From Archegozetes longisetosus (lineage: Eukaryota > Arthropoda > Arachnida > Sarcoptiformes > Trhypochthoniidae): a stretch of DNA of 64,000 bases. Made by a program: the position numbers and the translations under genes. The notes under the pieces were generated by a model that saw only the letters and a list, made by a program, of their open reading frames with translations, did not search any database and had not been told where the DNA came from. Each line of letters begins with the position of its first letter. Position 1 is the stretch's first letter. Of this stretch, positions 1 through 13,669 are shown one piece after another. The DNA is taken from positions 12,176,220 through 12,240,219 of the forward strand of contig JAEMBT020000001.1 of NCBI GenBank assembly GCA_018873245.2, written 5' to 3'.

Positions 1-3000
1 CGCTTTGTTGTACAGCGTTTTCGAACACTTCTCGTTAAATTACAAGCTGTTCCAAAATTGTTTATAATTTTTACGACTTCATAAGTACATGAGGGACTGC
101 ACATCGTTTCGGTTATGGTTTGATGTATTTTGCCTTCTCTCCTCATGTTGAACATCTGAAGACTGTCGACTTCGGCAGATTCTCGTAATATGACCATTTT
201 TCAGGGAATTAGTTTTAAATTAATATATTTTGGTTTTAAAATGCTTATTTAATTAGTATCCTGTTTTATTTAATTTTAAAGAATTGTTAAATGATTTTTT
301 CGCTTTAATTCAGTCTAATAAAAATATTTTCTTACTTTTGACCGTATGAAAAAATCACAAAAAGTTTTTGATTGTTTGTAACTTTACTCAAAATGTGATA
401 CAATTCGATATCTTTATATCTTTCTAATCCTAAATTATGACACATTAATTTAAGACAAGTTTCACTAAAACCAACGAACTCCTTAGTTATATTCAGTCAA
501 AGATAAGGCATCGAGTTAATTACTCTTATTTCCATACTTATGAGCGGTAGTATACATGAAAATTTTGAAATTTTCTTTTGAGTATAGCAATTTCTAATTA
601 AATTTTTGAATTAAAAAGATGTTTTAAGAATTTAATTAAATAACCATAAATTTTGAAACTGTAAACTAGCACTGCATTATCACAGATGTATAAAATATCC
701 TTAACATTATCTTTGTGGTAGAGAAACTAAAATTTTTCTGAATTTTCAAATACTTACAATTTTATATGCTGATCAGAATCCGATCTAACACTTGTCTATT
801 TCACTACAAAGCAGTTGAAACTTTACACTCATTAAACTTATGACAAATCCAAACTTTAAATTAAATTTGAAGCCCGAGATACAAACAGTCTTTTCACTAG
901 ATCTAACAAAATACTTTACTTAATCAATTCTCAGAAAACGAAATACATGTTAAAACCAGAAATCTAATTATACATTATCTTCAAAATCAATTATTTATTC
1001 AATCGGCATATTTTGAATTTAATGATCAATTTTTAGCGTTTAAATTATTGCTTGAGGGGAAATATAAAGATGAAGTAATTGATACAACAATTTCACCTTC
1101 AGTTTGAAATTCCCGTGTCGAAATATGAAATAGAGAACACTAATTGTCTCTACGTTTATAGTTTTGCTTCAAATTTAATACCGAAAAGCGATCAATGAAT
1201 CACTATTGAGTCTATAATTTAGTTAAATTCATGGAGATCATAGTGTCCATTGAGATCAATATTTGATATAAAGTTTAATACTTGAGAGAATGCTTAGTTT
1301 TACACTACTATATAAATAAAAAGTAACGACTCTAACAACTTATACTCATTTTTAAAGTACTTTTAAAGGTTTTTATTGGCATAAGTTTTCGGTGTGTTCG
1401 ATAAGATTTTAGTGCATAGTTAAGCGCATAAGAAAGAGTTATTAAAACAGGAATGATTCTACATTGGGAATCACGTGCATTAGGAAGTTTAAAATATTTA
1501 AGCTGAAGTTAATTTTATTAGTTTTTCCATCATATAACTGTTTTGAACAATAACTTTTTTGAATTTTTCAAATTAATAACATGTTTACTACACCATTGAC
1601 TGAATAAATTAATAAGTTTTGCCTCAGCACATATTGCAACACAACTTAATAGCCAACTTTGATTCTCTGATAATTTTTTTATTAAATCTGACGCAACTAT
1701 TTTCAAACACTTAAAAACGAAACTAATGTAAAGCCAGAATTTTATACTAAAGCCTGGAGGTCAATTGTGCATAAGAATGAATTTTTTAATTTAATCGTGG
1801 TTTAAATGCTTAAATTATGATTAAGATCTAAATCCAAAATAAACTATTTTCAAGGTTAGTACGAAATAAAATTATTAAATCAGAAATGCTTTAGCGTTGT
1901 GAGTCTTAGTGTTGAGCTTAAAACATTAAAACTGAGAACGGTTTCTTAAGTTTCTAAATAATTAAGGTAGAGTTAAAAGTTTTAGGCGGCCTAACCTCAG
2001 ATTTGGTCTTAGGCTGAGACTAAAGCCTAAACTTTTTGTAATTGTGAAGCCTAAAGACTAAGCCTAGAGCCTAAGCCTTGGTCCGGTCAGGATAAACTCT
2101 TAGTCTTCAAATATATAAACTATTGAAAATCAAAAGCCTTCAAAACGAAATGAAAAGACTTCTTTCAAATAGCATAGCAAAGCAGTATCAAGTTTCTAAT
2201 AAAAAATTTAAAAAAGTCTAACAGTTAATCTCCGACAACACAACTGACTACGGCGTAACAGATCAATAAATCAATAATGTTTACTCTATAAATTAATTTC
2301 CATATATTGTTTTACTAATTTTCTTTAGAACCCCCAAATAGTCCTTACAACCCTAACTTGTGTCAAGTATATTGAATAAATGTTATATTCAATAATAGTA
2401 TTTATAACAAATACTGTTTTGATGTGAAAAGATTTTGTATTGATTTAACTTAAATTTTGATTTTCTTGTACAGCATCATATAACGAAATTCATTTGATTA
2501 GGTTTCGATTCAACATCAGATGAATTATCGCTCAGAGTTCTGTTGATTGTCTTACAACATAATACTTATTAATAACAATAAATATCATTCACATACTGTT
2601 AATAAATTTTAACTAGTGATTTATTAAAAATAATTCAAATAAACTTTTGAAGACAAATAACCCACCGAACAATTATATAAGACAACTATTGATGAGTTGT
2701 GACTTAGAATCGGAACATAACTATTATTTAGACATTAGTTTAATATTTGGTATCTGCCGTTTAGATAACTTCAATTATATCTATCCCTTAGTAGTCAAAG
2801 CGTTACAGAAAAATACCTGAAATACATTTTCTAATACTAAATGACAATACGTAACTGTCACGATTCTAACCAATAGATAATTTTATATTATTAAAACACT
2901 ATGCTTTAATTTTAATTAATTGTTGGGTTTTATCTTGTTATACCGTTTCGGCTTCAAAACTTAAACTCATAACTAGGGGTTAAAAATAATAACTTACCTA

Positions 3001-3205
3001 AAATTCTGAAGCAAAATTTTACTAAATTCTTAATAGTATCAAACCCTGTTTGATTGCAATCTTTCATTTTCTCATAAAATTATAAGTATTTAAAATAATA
3101 TTTAATAAAAATACAAAAAGGAACATAGTATAATATTTAAATAAGTTTTCATTATTTGTTGGATAAGTAAAAATATTAATGTTATGAACATGTTTAATCT
3201 TCGGT
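1..3205. other. AT-rich intergenic DNA, no gene seen
   Basis: No open frame of convincing length or composition is present on either strand. The only local structure noticed is a patch near 1985-2095 where short GCCTAA/TTAGGC words recur in both orientations, which looks like degenerate simple repeat. No tRNA or other RNA gene was recognised. Confidence 0.6.
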
Positions 3206-3472
3206 TTGAACCGTGGCCGATTTTTTGGCCACGCAAGGTTTATTTTTTATAAAATCAACCCTGCCACTTGCAGACAAATCCTTCTAGGAATGCCTCATAC
3301 TTTATTAACACTATTGATTTAATATGTTAAATACAGATTAATTACTTTTAATTATAAATTAATTTGATTGGAAAAAAAATTGGCCACGATTCACTCATAG
3401 CTTTCACAGTGTTTTAGTGCTCATGCAGTTGACACGTTTTAAAGCCAGAAAAAAACCGGCCACGATTCATAC
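3206..3472. repeat. Small terminal-inverted-repeat element (MITE-like)
   Basis: A left end near 3208 (GAACCGTGGCCGATTTTTT) is mirrored near 3450-3470 (AAAAACCGGCCACGATTC). A second, inner pair of the GGCCACG word lies near 3230 and 3382. The segment is non-coding. Terminal similarity suggests a non-autonomous DNA element or foldback. No target duplication was identified and the family is unknown. Confidence 0.45.
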
Positions 3473-3840
3473 GGTGTAACATTTTTACGGTTAAAACGGA
3501 AGGTTAAATGTTTTCACATTTTAAAAGCTTTTTCTTCGTTTTAATACTTTTTCACTTTCACCCAGAGGCTTATGAGATCCTCTCCTCGAGGCCACCGCTC
3601 AATGACTTCACAAGTTTATAGCTTATCATAGATAAACAAAATAGTTTTAAATTGTTATTCTTTTAAAAAACTCACATTTCATAGCAAAAGTTAACACAAC
3701 GATAACCTTGAAAGCATTATATAAAGCATTTTTAAGATAAATGTTTGACAAATTATTTTAAAAGAATGAAAACTGATTTAGAGTCATAGAATTCATATTT
3801 GCATAACAATCTTAACGTGGTTCACAATCATTTAATGATA

Positions 3841-4014
3841 CAGTCTGACCCCGTTATTGGCAGCTCGGTTATAGACAACCCTGATTTTTAGCAAATGATT
3901 TACTAGTCACTAACTAAACCAATAATATGTTAAAGGGTTCGGATATAAGCAAACCCGGTTATAATTAACTTAGTTCCTACGCATCGGCCAGTTGCCTATA
4001 ACCGAGTCAGACTT
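3841..4014. mobile_element. pogo/Tigger-like MITE, 174 bp
   Basis: The ends are inverted repeats: CAGTCTGACCCCGTTAT at 3841 and the complement of ATAACCGAGTCAGACTT ending at 4014. Both sides are flanked by TA (3839-3840 and 4015-4016). CAGT-type termini with a subterminal GTTATA and TA target duplication are typical of pogo/Tigger elements of the Tc1-mariner superfamily. No coding capacity. A second 174-bp element of the same layout lies at 61533-61706. Confidence 0.6.
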
Positions 4015-4016
4015 TA

Positions 4017-7000
4017 TACAAAAATCATTTAAACACAAATACAAAATTTGATCGAATTCCTACTAAAAGGATGTCACAATTAGATGTCACACATAATTTC
4101 GATAACAATTGAATTCAATATGAATTATTTTACACACACCTATTGAAGTCACTACTAGTTTAAATTCTAAAATAGACACATTTCAACATTTTCATGTTCA
4201 ATGATTTAAGTATTGATTCAACAATTTCAAAGTCAAATTATTATTAGCGAAAATTTAAAAAATGCAAATGTTCATTTACGATGTCATTAAAATGAGAAGG
4301 TACTTAAAATCTTCCAAAAAGGTACTTAAAAGTACGAAAAGGTTGTCAAATAAGCAGCTTTTAGCGAGTCATCTTTTTTATAAATTTGTAATAATTTGTT
4401 AGTTATCATATTAAATTCTCTACTTTTATCATCAATTCTTAAAATCTTTGCAAATATAAGAACTAAGGAGCGAAACTTCAATTTTATTAAAAATTAAATA
4501 CAGTTATTATATGTTGTAAATTTATAGCTATTTATCAGAAAAGTACTGATTCATTGCTTATTTGATTCAAGTTATAAAAAATTGACACAAAGATATAAAG
4601 TTTTTATTTATAAATTTCATTAAAGAAAAGTATTTGGTATAATACCTCAAGATTAGTCTTATTCTTCCATAATTTTCACATGAATTCATAAAACTAAGAA
4701 CAAAATAGTAGCAGTTATTTAGCTCATGTTGTAATCCAAACAGAATGCTTTCATAAACTTATTGATTCAATTTAGTTCAAGTCTTTTCTACAATATACCT
4801 TGCGGCAAAAAAATCCGGAAAAAGTAAGTATAAAGTTTTCAATGAAAATTACAATACTTTGACTTCAAATTTATCACGAAAATGCATTTGGCTCTAATTA
4901 TTACAACTAAAAAGAAGTGACAATTTAATTTGATCTCCCTCTACAGCTATACGCTTTTCAATGCGTTCTTTTGTACTTTTATTCAACGAGTCCTATATGT
5001 TTAATTATAAATTGTCTCATATTTGGTTATTTTCGCTACCCATAGTTGAATTTTTTGGCTCTTCTTTCTCAATAATATCCTCTATTATTCTCCATAAGTT
5101 TTCAATCGAGTTGAGGTCGAAAAAACTAATTCTCAAAATATGACATGGATTTCCAGATTTTTTTTGTCGTAAGGATTATATTAATATAAAAGTTTTTAAT
5201 ATAAAGCTATTCAAATCTCTAAATAGTTTACAATTAAAGTGCGAAGCAGTAGACGCAGAATGTTGTGATTGCAAAGAGCGTTTCCCTGCTTCTTTACAAT
5301 CCTTGCGTGGGATGTGAAGGTAAACTCTAGTTAAACACACTTTTTCACACTACTTGAGTCTCTCACCCACGGCAACACGAATTAAACACAGATTAAGACA
5401 CACAAATGTAATAGAGCAAAAAAGGATACTTTATTTAAATAATAATAAAATGTAGATACATATATTTTAGAACAAAAAAAATGTCTGCGAGTGCCGATTT
5501 CGGACTCGAACATCACTTTAAATATGAGAAAATTAAGGCAATGGCTTAAAGTTAAGTCTATGCCTGATCGCCGGACTTTTATACGAGATTGGCCGAACAG
5601 TGTTGACCGTTGGCCATCCCGTCTTAACAATTAGTCATTTCATGTATCGTCCCAATTGACGACACATGAAATATTTTCACTAATGAGTTCCCAGGCCTCC
5701 CGTTTTTATGGCTCTGTTTTTCAAAACAGAGCCATAAAACCCCTTCTGACATTCCACAGCTGCGTTTGATTAAGAACAGCAGCTTCAACCTCTCCTTTTC
5801 TGAGAATTCAGACAAAGAAAGGAGAAGGAAGAGAAGAAGAAAAAAATAAACAAAAATTATTTGTGAAAAACAGAAACTAAAAAGTTTCTGCATTCACAAT
5901 ATGTCATGATAATCATCAGCATTATATATCTTGATAATACAATAGAATATTCTATGCATAGTAACCATCTTATGCTAAGAATGAAACAACATATTACAGA
6001 AAACAGATCAACAATAAAAAGATGGAATAAGTTGCAGTTAAAAATTTTTATTTCAAAACATATTACTACGTCAGTCAAATATTACCCGACTTTTTCTCAA
6101 TAACTTTTTTCCATAATGGATAAGTTTTGATATAAACTGTAAATTAAAGCTTAGACTTAAATAATAGTTTGACCAATGTAAAAATAGTGTCTGATTTCTA
6201 TTTATTAAATAATAGGCTTGATATTGTCTAGTTTCATAAACATTAAAATTTTATTTCGTGGATTAATAAAATGAATTGATATTTCTAGTGAGTGCTAAAT
6301 GATAATCCAAAATAGGTAAATCAGTTATCCACAACCTAGTGCCCCACAATATTAATATATATAAATTTTTATTTATGCATTCCCTGATCTTTTATTTTGT
6401 AATCAACGCAAAATATAATCACAACGATTATGATAAATTTCAAAGTCAATCATTTTAATGTTACAGTTTCATCAATAACTCTCATTATATATCTGCTGTG
6501 ATATAATTGAAAACACAAATAATTCATTAAACCTATTGACGATGTTTACTTATTCAAAATCTGATAAATATCAGCTGAGTAAACACTATTTCGAGATCAA
6601 AGCCTCTTTTTAAGCACATTCCCAAAAAATAGATTGCATAAATTTTCTCGTTCTATAATCCTCTGAGATCTTCGAAATACTATGTAAAATCAATATTTTG
6701 ATGCCAGTCAACATATCGAAATTTTTATTCTGCAAAATTGTATAAAACTTCACAAGAAAAGGAGTATAAAACACATGCATATTGATAGTCTGAATGAGTG
6801 GGTATTTTTAAGATAAATAGATGAATGAAATGCTTATTATTTACCGATAGGTTTAAAGTTGCAGAAATCAGAGGGGTATTTTATGCCAAATTGAATAACG
6901 AAATTGCAATAAATGATATCATAGGTTGATCACTTTAAAATTTAGTTTTAGACTACTATTCTTATTGAAAGACCCCAATTTGTATTAACGTAGATATTTA

Positions 7001-8549
7001 AAGGATTTGTGTTCTATAATAAGACAAATAAAAGAGAAAAATTGATTCAAAATTTTTCATTTAATGTTCAATATAATAAATATCCATAACTGATTTGAAA
7101 CGAGTAATAAGTGATTATCTCCAGCCAACTTCTTTTTGGATTTTGTTTGAGTTATACTCTTTGACTTGTATTTCATCCTTATTAGAAAAGTCAACACATG
7201 TTCAGTGAAAAAATAATTTGTTGGCATCGCGAAATAATATCAATTTTACTATTAATTGATAGGACTGGAATTCGGAATTTTGAAAATATATAGTTTAATA
7301 GCTTAATGTGCTTTATGTCAGTATGTTGTGTACTGCATAACTCTGTATCAGAAGTCACATAACTTTACTCTTTGTTTAAATTCAATTGTGAATCAGTAAT
7401 TTTAGAAAGAGATATAACTGATGATTCAGATGTAGAATAAACCAAATTCTTATTCAAATTATTTAAAATAAAAATAAAGATTATCCTAAATTGATTAAAT
7501 TGAGATTTGATGGAATTTAAACTTTTCATCTTAACATAACTTAAGCGCAACTCTGGACGAGTTTTTCTCTTATTCATTCATTAAGCGATAACCGGCTATT
7601 ACAAGTTTTCACTCAACTAATGTCTTGTATAAATAATGAATATTCAATTCGAAGCCTTATACTGAAAAAAGAAGACAGAAATTCAAAAGTATTAAAACTG
7701 CCAATTTTGAAGACGTCATCAATTTAAAAAATCATTTTGAGACTATCATTAAATGCATACCGGGATTTACCTTCAAGATTGTTTGACTAAAATACATAAT
7801 TACATGAGCTTACTTCAGACTTAAGGAAATTTATAAATGAAAATATCCTAATTGTATGTTAGCCAAGACGACTACTTTTATACTCAAAATCAGTGATGAT
7901 TCAGCTTTTGAAAACGAAAGCAAAAACAAAAGTCATATGTACAGCTAACAAATTAATAGATTATAACTAAAGCGAAAGAAAGTCTTTAAAAAATTGATAA
8001 AACAGAAGAATACAAGTATAAACCAAAAAAAGTCTCTTTAGAGCAGGATTTTAGTTAATTTATTAATTTTAGATAATTAATAAAGCAATAGATTTACTAA
8101 ATTCCCTAATCAAAAGCTTAACTAGTTTGAAATAGTGTAATGTCATTAAGCTTAGGGAAGTTCTAAGAGAGATAAAATCAATTCTAAGAAAACCTAAGGT
8201 CAAGAGAAAATCTAATAAATTCTAATTACGTAAAGTTAGATAAAAAACATCTGAAAGCGAACAGGGTCACTTACAACTACTTTTACATTGACAAACACGA
8301 GTTGCACTTGTGTTAGAATAGTTATTACTTTCAGCCTTGAAACTAAATATTGATGTCAAAATGAAATAAATCAATATTTTACTTTGGTTTTCTTAATTAG
8401 AGAAATTGTCTTACAATATAATAATAGTTTTCGCAAACATGCCTTGACTTACAATCAAATATTATTTAGTGAAATCTAGTTAATTTCTTGGAAATTTTAT
8501 ATTAATCTTTTTGTGAAAGAATTGAAAATTATTTCGAGTCGTGTTTATA
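4017..8549. other. Intergenic DNA upstream of the ABCG gene
   Basis: AT-rich and without a recognised gene. The short open frames here have low-complexity, K/I/F/S-rich translations typical of random AT-rich sequence. A 30-bp near-perfect hairpin (TATGGCTCTGTTTT against AAAACAGAGCCATA) lies at about 5707-5737 in a locally GC-richer stretch (5270-5790) that may be part of an old repeat. The ABCG promoter should lie at the right end, but no unambiguous core element was identified. Confidence 0.5.
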
Positions 8550-11500
8550 ATGATGAACAAAGAAATAGCTGTTGCTTGGATTGATCTGACATTCAAAATA
8601 AGGCCTTTTTTCACTGGGAATGAGAAAATAATTCTAAATTCGCTCAATGGATCTGTAAATTTTGGATCTCTTAATGCACTGATGGGTCCTTCAGGTGCTG
8701 GAAAGACAACATTATTGAAGTGCATAAACGGCAGAATAAAGTCAGGACTAACAGAAGGTTCGAAAATTTATCTGAATTCTCGCAAAAAAATTCGTCCGTG
8801 TTTTATCGGTCAATACGAAAAGGAATATTTGATTAAAGGTTTGACCGCTAAACAAAATCTGATCTATGCTTCAAAATTAAAAAATAGTGGACATAGTTTC
8901 AATATTGATCATGAGAAAAATGCACTGGACTTGTTATCGGAGTTGATGATGGAAGATATCGCTAATAATAGGGTTGAAGATTGCAGTGGAGGCGAACAGA
9001 AAAGGCTATCAATTGCTCTCGAGATGACTCAATATACTAAACCTAACCTGTTGTGCATCGATGAGCCGACCACTGGTCTCGACAGTAATGCTGCTCAAAA
9101 TGTATTTATATTCTATATTTGAAAATCACTTTTAGTCATTTAATGATTTTGCATTCAGGTCATGGATTGCCTCAAACTTTTGTCGACAAAGCATAACATA
9201 GCAATCATAACAAGTATACATCAGCCAAACTCTGATATACTGATAATGTTCAGCGAGTTGTATGTCTTAGCTAAAGGAGGTCTTTGTGTTTATTCCGGTC
9301 CTCCTCAACACCTAAAATCTCATCTGAATGAATGTCAAATAGTTCGTAGCGAATATCAATTTCCGATCGAAGTATTGCTCAAAACAGCAACAAATGGTAT
9401 AAGTGACGAGAAAGTCATACAGTTAGCAGAAAAGACATCAAGAGACAATCAGAATATTTTGATTGAATGCTTAAAAGAAACCAAACTATTTCCTGAAGGA
9501 ATCCCAATTAGAAGTAAAAATTTCAAACTAATAGATTTATGGTATTTAATGATGCGAACAATGACTCAAACCTACATTTCTCAATGGAAAACAATAGTGA
9601 CACAAATGTTAGTTTACATATTGTTCCCATTGATTATAACACGAATGTTCAACTCAGATATTGGTATACCTGATGGTTGTTATAGTTTTCTACTGGATCC
9701 AAATACTAGTTGTCATAAACAACTTGAGGATGACTCTATTCTTGATCAAAATATAAAATTTCATTACTTCGCTTCAGTTTGTGTGATGTTTGTTCATTTG
9801 ATAGTGACGACAATGACATTTCCATCTGAAGTCAAAATTTTCTTGAATGAACACCGAAACGGTGAGTTATAAACACAAACTTTTGTTTCCAAAACCAGAC
9901 ACTTATTCCTAGATATTTTCATTGGTAAAGAATACCAAATTTTAATTCGATAAAAATAAATATAAACTTTAGTCTGTACATAGATCGAAATAGAATCAAC
10001 TAGAAGGTTTATTTATGCTTCAGTTTTTCGTAACATTAAAAGTAAAATATTATTCTAATTAAAAATTTCTAAATCTTTTATTTGATAGGATGGTATAGCA
10101 CAGGAGTATTCTATATCTCCAAAACTATTGTCGAACTATTGCCAACACTAGTATATTCAATAAGTTTCGCATTTCTTTCTTTTTTCTCAAGCGGACAATA
10201 CTATGATAAAGAAAGACTATTTTGGTATATTTTCATAATAACAGCTGGCTTTCTTTGCAACCAGGGACTTGGGTTTTTCATAGGAATTGTTTTAGCCGAA
10301 TACGAATTGATAGCCATCGAAGTTGAGATAGCACTGTATACATTTTCTGCTATATGTTGTAACATTTTTATGCCTCTTAAGGAAGTACCTGAAATTCTCA
10401 AATTGATAAGTAACTCATCATATATCAAATTTGTCTTCGATTCTGGTCTCATAATCTTCTATGGGTTTGGTCGCTGTACTTCCGATCAGTTATCGATTGT
10501 ATTTTTCAAGTTTGATTTGAATGACGACCTTTTTTATGATAATGTAAAATATTTGGTAATTCATTGCTTGATTCTAAGGATAATGGCTTTTATTGTATTT
10601 TGTTTCAAAACCAATACTTTTCTTAGGAAAGTAAAACCCAAATATATTCAAAATCTATTATTCAGAAGGAATCATAAACAAGGTTTAATAGTGTATGATC
10701 TGAGACAGAAATCTGTAATCAATATTCAAACTAGTTGGAGAGAAGAGAATAAGGAGAATATGTTTAAAGAGACTATATCCAATGAAGTAGAAGACAAAAA
10801 GATTAGTTTTGCATGGATTGATCTCACTTTCAAAGTCCCAAAGACTATATTCAGTAAAGAAAAGATAATTCTGAGACATTTGAATGGATGTGTAGAATTC
10901 GGATCACTTAATGCAATTATGGGGCCTTCAGGTGCAGGAAAAACATCACTATTAAGATGTATTATTAATGCCAAATATCAAGACTTTCTGAGTAACCAAA
11001 CACAGATTTATTTGAGTAGATTTAAGAAAATTCGTACGTGTTTTATAACTCAAGAGGTAACTGAACATCTACTTTGTGGACTGACAGTAAAAGAAGCTCT
11101 GATATATGCATCAAAACTAAAAAATAGCGACAATAAAGTAGATCATGAGAATAATGTCAAAGAATTAATGAACGAATTTTTAATTAGTGATATCGGGGAT
11201 ACTTTGATTGTTAATTGTAGTGGAGGAGAACAGAAACGACTTGTTTTGGCTATGGAAATGACTTCACAATTGAAGCCCAATCTTATGTGTATCGATGAAC
11301 CAACGAGTGGTCTCGATAGCAATGCTGCGGAAGTGGTAAGTGATCCGAAAAATATTTTGAATTCATAGTGTATTCTCATTAATTTTCATCAATAAGAATT
11401 TAAATTCAAAGCTAGATTCTTTCAAAAATATGCTTGCATTAAAAATCCGATATTTTACATCTTTTAAAGTTTCTTTAGTCATTTTAAACAAAGTCATAAC

Positions 11501-13034
11501 TTATTCTATAAAAATTACTTTTAAGTATTTTTGGAGTTCAATAGTACGAACATAAAGTTTAACCCAACCAAGTCAATTGTTTTAATCTCTTAAAATATTT
11601 AGGTTATGAAATGCCTGAAATCGTTTTCACGAAATCATAACATAACTGTTATAACAAGTATACATCAGCCAAACAATGATTTACTGATGATGTTCGACAA
11701 GTTGTATGTCTTATCAAAGGGCGGTCTTTGCATATATTCAGGTCCACCACGAGCTCTAAAAACACATTTAAACCAATGCGGAATAAATTGCAGTGAATAT
11801 CAGTTTCCAGTTGAAGTTTTACTAAAATACGCCTGCAATCCAATAGAAGATAAGCATGTAATCCAATTGTCAAGTAAGACTTCAGAAGAAAAACACACAT
11901 TACTTACGCGTTGTTCTAATGAAGCAAAACTATTTGCCGATGGAATAAGAGTCAGAAGCAAAAGATTTAAAATTATAGACTTCCGGAACTTATTTTTGCG
12001 AACTATGACTTCTACCATCAGATACTTTTGGAAACTATTATTATTGCAGTTCATTTTATACATATTGCTTGGATATTTTCTAAGATTTATCTTCAATCAA
12101 GACATAGGGAAACCGAGTGGTTGTATCAGTTTGGAGGAAGATTTTGAGAACAAATGCAACAAAACAATCGAGAAGATACACGAGGAAACGCTTATAGCTC
12201 AGAACATAACGTATAACTTCTCTGTCGTAAAATTTGTTTTCTTCGTACAATCGATCGCCACAACTATGTATTTCATTTCGGATGTGAAAGTATTTTTGAT
12301 CGAACAAAGAAATGGTATGTATTTTTTAAAATAAAGTCCTAGTTTTAAATTAAATTAAAGTTAATTTTTTAAAAATCTTTTTATTCTTACAATTAAAACT
12401 GAGCAAATATTTCAATTTTATTCAAGGCTGGTATAGCTCAGGATGCTATTATTGGGCAAAATCTATTGTCGAATTGGTTCCATTATTTGTTACAATCATA
12501 TCATATGCATATTTCAGTGACATATATAAAGGGAACACTATATTCTTTGGTTATCTATTTTTCCTTATAACTGGTATTCTCTGTCTCCAAAGCTATGGAC
12601 ATATCCTAGGAATCATTTTCAACGAAAACGCAAAAATTGCAGCCTTTCTATCAGCCATGACATCTGTAGTCATGATGGTGTTTAGCAATTTTTTTATATC
12701 GATCAAAGAACTTCATTATGCACTTCAATGGCTTAGTAATATATCTATCACTAAGCTCGCATTTGAGAATATTTTAATTTTACTCTATGGTTTCGATCGT
12801 TGTTCCGACACTGAGTTTTCATCAGTTATGTATATATTCAATCTGGAAGACAATGATTTCTATAGAAATACTAGAATTTTGATATTTCAGCTCATATTTC
12901 TTAGAGGTTTAGCACTTGTTGCAATTTTAATGAAAGCAAATAATATTTATAAACGTAAAAAAGCTGAAGAAAAGCATGATAGGGCTGTAAAAAAATTAGA
13001 ACTATCGAATAGTTGTATACTTAGTCTTACATAG
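8550..13034 (+). CDS. Full-size ABCG-type transporter (NBD-TMD-NBD-TMD)
   Basis: Five exons inferred: 8550-9101, 9159-9861, 10089-11335, 11603-12314, 12427-13034. Phases agree at every join, giving 1274 codons (1273 aa). The start is the first of two adjacent ATGs. NBD1: Walker A GPSGAGKTT at about residues 46-54, signature CSGGEQKR at about 145, Walker B LLCIDEP at about 167, H-loop SIHQPNS in exon 2. NBD2: Walker A GPSGAGKTS at about 697, then CSGGEQKR, LMCIDEP and SIHQPNN. All ATP-binding motifs are intact, so both sites look catalytic. Each NBD is followed by an ABCG-type membrane domain containing the family's RNGWYS motif, split by an intron in both halves. Family knowledge: ABCG proteins export lipids, pigments or xenobiotics from the plasma or vesicle membrane, and the animal members are half-transporters that dimerise. 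Here the first half has no stop codon; exon 3 runs from TMD1 through a charged linker of about 60 residues (about 597-656) into NBD2. Introns fall at the same points in both halves, showing an internal tandem duplication. Substrate unknown. Confidence 0.85.
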
Positions 13035-13669
13035 GTCTTGGTCTTATAATTTCAAAATCAAAGTTTGGTTTTTGGTTCAAATAAAACTCAAGAGAATTTC
13101 TAATTAATTAAACGAATTGGTTTGTGATTTTGACTTTGATATTGATCAATATTTAACTACTTTTAAATGAATATCAATAATATTCAAATCACAACTTCAA
13201 TCAATTAAAATATTATATAAATTCTTATCAATTAAATCTTCAAGCTTCATCTGTTCATAGATTGCTGGCACAATGTAGCTAAACGTTTAACTATTCATAT
13301 ATCATAATAAAATCGGTGGATCTCATTTTTCTTAAATGGCATCTTTTTTTATGAATCAATGTTCTGCTAAGTACTTATTTCAATGTTTAAATTGAGAAAA
13401 GTTATTTTGAAATTTTGATTTTAGAATATACCGATATTTTCAATCAATACTCATAAAACCACGCAAATACCTAAAGTTAAGCGTCCAGTTGATTGAACTC
13501 TCTGAAACTGAACAAAAGTTCGGAAAACTGTTCGGTAGACGAATCTGAATACTGCATCTTAGTGGATAGGAGGGCCGCTTGGCGGAAACAAAAGTCTGAA
13601 GTGGAGTCTAACCAATAGTACTTTGTAAAGACAAGTTGATTGATCAAACTCTCATCAAATCATATCCGT
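13035..13669. other. Intergenic, 3' side of ABCG
   Basis: AT-rich to about 13480, then a GC-richer stretch (about 13480-13670) that leads into the foldback element and may be part of a degraded repeat. No gene seen. Confidence 0.5.

Noticed and set aside
5480-5520. tRNA-like B box (GTTCGAGTCC on the minus strand)
   Set aside because: The flanking bases do not form a T-stem and no anticodon or acceptor arm can be drawn.
5382-6103. Cluster of overlapping 65-89-codon frames on both strands
   Set aside because: Low-complexity, mutually overlapping, no domain or splice context; typical of AT-rich DNA.
10201-12307. Several 64-98-codon minus-strand frames inside the ABCG exons
   Set aside because: Shadows of the conserved coding strand; no independent support.
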